A program made the translations under genes and the position numbers. DNA of 64,000 nt from Agrypnia vestita (Eukaryota > Arthropoda > Insecta > Trichoptera > Phryganeidae): NCBI GenBank assembly GCA_016648135.1, contig JADDOH010014793.1, forward strand, positions 1 to 64,000, in the 5' to 3' direction. Below the pieces are notes generated by a model. It made no database searches. It had not been told where the DNA came from and worked only from the letters and a program-made list of their open reading frames with translations. This document shows, in pieces, positions 62,008 to 64,000 of this stretch (its first letter is position 1; every line of letters begins with the position of its first letter).

Positions 62008-64000
62008 ATGTCGCACGCTGGGGATGAGCCGCAGTACATGGACGACGACGCCCAGTACCAGGAGAGCGGCAGCCAGCGACGGGGGGAGTCAGTGGCATCC
62101 GAGCGATCTCGAACCGAGTCTCGCCGAAGCCGCGCATCTAGCCGGTCATCCAGCCGGTCATCACGCTCCACCGAAGACACCGTTCGGAGACTTCGGGAGG
62201 AGCTTCGCCGCGAGCGCCGGCGCATGGATGAACAGCGCCGGGACTACTCGCGCATGGTCCGCGCGATGGCTGCCAGTCAGAGGACGCAGCCAACACTCCT
62301 GGAGGGTGGCCCTGAAAAGGGCCCTTCTTACAACGGTCCGAGGCAAGGACCGTCCGCGGCCGCAACCGAGTGGCCGCAGTCAACACTCCAGGAGGGTGGC
62401 CCTGAAAAGGGCCTTTCTCACAACGGTCCGAGGCAAGGACCTTCCGCAGCCGCAACCGAGATGGCAGCACCACCGGCGGCGGCAGCCGACAGTGCCCCGA
62501 GGGAGGGGGTACTACCAGTGGCGGCGGATGCAGCCAGTGGCGCCTCGGAAGGAGTGAGACCCTCCTTTAAAGGTATTAATTGTAATATTATGGCTGATAG
62601 CGCCCTCCCAGGGGAGGCGCAGGCCTCAGTGGGGGTGGCAGTGGCACCCACCCACCCACAGGGTGGGGCACCCACCCACCTACGGGGTGGGGCACCCACC
62701 CACCCACAGGGTGGGGCACCCACCCACCCACAGGGTGGGGCGCCCACCCACCCACAGGGTGGGGCACCCACCCACCCACAGTGGGTGGCGCCCACCCACC
62801 CACAGGGGGGGGCGCCCACCCACCCACAGGGGGAGGCGCCCACCCACCCACCGGGTGGGCCACCCACCGGCCAGCCTGGAGTGGCCAATGCTGGCGTAGC
62901 TTGGCCCAACGTCGGCCAACCTGGAGCGGCCAATGCTGGCGTAGCTTGGCCCAACGTCGGCCAACCTGGAGCGGCCAATGCTGGCGTAGCTTGGCCCAAC
63001 GTCGGCCAACCTGGAGCGGCCAATGCTGGCGTAGCTTGGCCCAACGTCGGCCAACCTGGAGCGGCCAATGCTGGCGTAGCTTGGCCCAATGCCGGCCAGC
63101 CCATCAACACCAACGCCAGCCAACCTACTGCAGCCAATGGGAGCCAGCATGCTGCTTCATCGTGGGCCAATGCAGGCCAACCCTCCACGGCCAATGGAGG
63201 CCAACATGCCGCCGCTGTAGCAGGACCATCGTGGGCCAATGGAGGCCAGCCTGCTGCTGTAGCTGGACCATCGTGGGCCAATGGAGGCCAACCTGCTGCT
63301 GTAGCTGGACCATCGTGGGCCAATGGAGGCCAGCATGCTGCTGTTGCTGGATCAGCATGGTCCAATGGTAGCCAACCTGCTGCTGCTACCGGACCAACCT
63401 GGGCCAATGCAGGCCAAAGCGCAGCAGCCATCACCAGCCAAGGCGTGGAAGGCATCGTCGGAAGCACGTTTCCAACCACCAATCCAGCTGCACAGATGGG
63501 AGGGCAAGGAGGCCCATGGAATAATACCACCACCAACGCCTTCACTAGGGAATGGGTGCTGCGGCAGAACCAAGGAGCACCTGGCATGGATCAAAGCCAG
63601 CCCCCTGCTTCAATGATCATGGCACGTCAATGTGGGGTGAAAGAGCTACCCCCATTTGGCGGAGAAGCGTTCGAGTGGCCGACGTTCTTCGCCCAATTCC
63701 ACCAATCCACGGCGCTGTGTGGGTTCTCTGATCACGAGAACCTCATCCGTCTTCAGACCGCGCTCAAGGGAAAAGCGCGAGAAGCCGTGTCAGCAATGCT
63801 CATCGATCCGAGCAGCGTTGCTGAGATCATGCGGACGCTCCAGGATCGCTTCGGGAACCCGAGAGCCATCATTGACAACATGCTGGGGAAGGTGCGCCGC
63901 TACCCAGTGATCGCCGAAAGCACGCCAGTGGACGCGGTGCTGGACTACGCCCTCATTATAAGGAATGCGGTGTCCACCATCAGAGCGATCGACCCGTCGC
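62008..64000 (+). CDS. gag: BEL/Pao retrotransposon Gag, open to the window edge
   Basis: An uninterrupted frame of 664 codons from MSHAGDEPQYMDDD continues past the window, so protease, RT and integrase probably follow. An Arg/Ser/Glu-rich, coiled-coil-like region covers residues 1-85 (RRLREELRRERRRMDEQRR). Two 30-residue repeats (LEGGPEKG ... RQGPSAAATE) follow at about 97-157. Then come ~9 octapeptides GGAPTHPQ (about 214-285), five 15-residue repeats ANAGVAWPNVGQPGA (292-367) and several 14-residue SWANGGQPAAVAGP repeats (about 384-455). The capsid-like domain begins near 545: KELPPFGGEAFEWPTFFAQF, then LQTALKGKAREAVSAML and EIMRTLQDRFGNP, as in the DUF1759/gag domain of BEL/Pao elements. 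Gag packages element RNA into cytoplasmic particles. The start is the first Met of the frame after the leader. The repeat insert is unusually long. Confidence 0.85.
   Translation, partial: MSHAGDEPQYMDDDAQYQESGSQRRGESVASERSRTESRRSRASSRSSSRSSRSTEDTVRRLREELRRERRRMDEQRRDYSRMVRAMAASQRTQPTLLEGGPEKGPSYNGPRQGPSAAATEWPQSTLQEGGPEKGLSHNGPRQGPSAAATEMAAPPAAAADSAPREGVLPVAADAASGASEGVRPSFKGINCNIMADSALPGEAQASVGVAVAPTHPQGGAPTHLRGGAPTHPQGGAPTHPQGGAPTHPQGGAPTHPQWVAPTHPQGGAPTHPQGEAPTHPPGGPPTGQPGVANAGVAWPNVGQPGAANAGVAWPNVGQPGAANAGVAWPNVGQPGAANAGVAWPNVGQPGAANAGVAWPNAGQPINTNASQPTAANGSQHAASSWANAGQPSTANGGQHAAAVAGPSWANGGQPAAVAGPSWANGGQPAAVAGPSWANGGQHAAVAGSAWSNGSQPAAATGPTWANAGQSAAAITSQGVEGIVGSTFPTTNPAAQMGGQGGPWNNTTTNAFTREWVLRQNQGAPGMDQSQPPASMIMARQCGVKELPPFGGEAFEWPTFFAQFHQSTALCGFSDHENLIRLQTALKGKAREAVSAMLIDPSSVAEIMRTLQDRFGNPRAIIDNMLGKVRRYPVIAESTPVDAVLDYALIIRNAVSTIRAIDPS
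62301..62470 (+). repeat. 90-bp in-frame tandem duplication in gag
   Basis: ggagggtggccctgaaaagg at 62301 recurs at 62391, followed by ...aacggtccgaggcaaggacc in both. The unit is 90 bp, i.e. 30 codons, so the frame is kept. Only a few bases differ. Confidence 0.85.
62648..62872 (+). repeat. 24-bp in-frame minisatellite (about nine units) in gag
   Basis: The unit ggtggggcacccacccaccc + acag encodes GGAPTHPQ. Variants change single codons (HLRG, QWVA, QGEA, PPGG). The GC-rich repeat leaves several other frames open on both strands, which are artefacts. Confidence 0.9.
62883..63107 (+). repeat. 45-bp in-frame minisatellite (five units) in gag
   Basis: ggccaatgctggcgtagctt recurs at 62883, 62928, 62973, 63018 and 63063, a strict 45-bp period (15 codons). 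Units are nearly identical, pointing to recent amplification. A weaker 42-bp series (tgggccaatggaggcc at about 63232, 63274 and 63316) follows. Confidence 0.9.

Noticed and set aside
62418..63587. 389-codon minus-strand open frame over the gag repeats
   Set aside because: It is antisense to the BEL/Pao gag and stays open only because GC-rich repeats with periods divisible by three lack stops in several frames. The sense frame contains the recognisable gag domain.
1..64000. CRISPR array, operons, prophage or other bacterial systems
   Set aside because: Tandem repeats here are satellites or minisatellites without unique spacers, and the coding content is eukaryotic transposons only.

Overview
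The window looks like repeat-rich, mostly AT-rich insect nuclear DNA. I found no complete host gene, rRNA, operon, CRISPR array or bacterial feature. The organism call rests on the mobile elements: mariner (cecropia-like, DD34D), Penelope-like elements (PLEs), a pogo-like element with a pasted-on zinc finger, several LINE remnants, a BEL/Pao gag, and TTAGG tracts. TTAGG is the ancestral insect telomere motif and is absent from Diptera, so a non-dipteran insect is the softer inference. No order can be fixed from sequence alone.

Layout. 1-650: a dense heat-shock-element array. 0.8-1.7 kb: decayed LINE reverse transcriptase. 2.3-4.4 kb: a PLE inserted as a head-to-head inverted composite with a 15-bp target duplication. 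5.6-6.1 kb: a second, decayed PLE. 6.4-7.6 kb: a ~200-bp satellite interleaved with TTAGG, then a 59-bp repeat. 7.8-9.4 kb: a 692-bp hAT-type element with an 8-bp duplication and a 531-bp palindrome. 11.6-15.7 kb: LINE fragments, a tRNA-Arg-like relic and mariner copy 1. 16.5-18.1 kb: two copies of a ~300-bp hammerhead-bearing element. 18.5-20.7 kb: a second hAT-type copy and a TTAA-flanked element. 22-28.5 kb: LINE tails and a deep nest (hAT > LINE > RTE-like LINE + mariner copy 2 + small MITE, plus a dispersed repeat). 29.8-31.7 kb: an internally deleted pogo-like element. 34.6-43.3 kb: LINE tail, a third PLE, a ZBED/Charlie-like hAT and a hAT MITE rich in TATCGATA. 43.7-58 kb: palindromic repeats, SINE, LINE and mariner fragments. 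60.3-64 kb: GC-rich retroelement DNA with strong hairpins, ending in an open BEL/Pao gag reading frame that runs off the window.

The most interesting system is a set of hammerhead-ribozyme-like motifs (CUGANGA ... GAAA plus palindromic stem III). They lie just downstream of the GIY-YIG region in three distinct PLEs, and inside a separate non-autonomous ~285-301 bp family. Two copies of that family are flanked by perfect 12- and 13-bp direct repeats, as expected of retroposition. This resembles the animal retrozyme/PLE partnership, and it is inferred here from sequence only.
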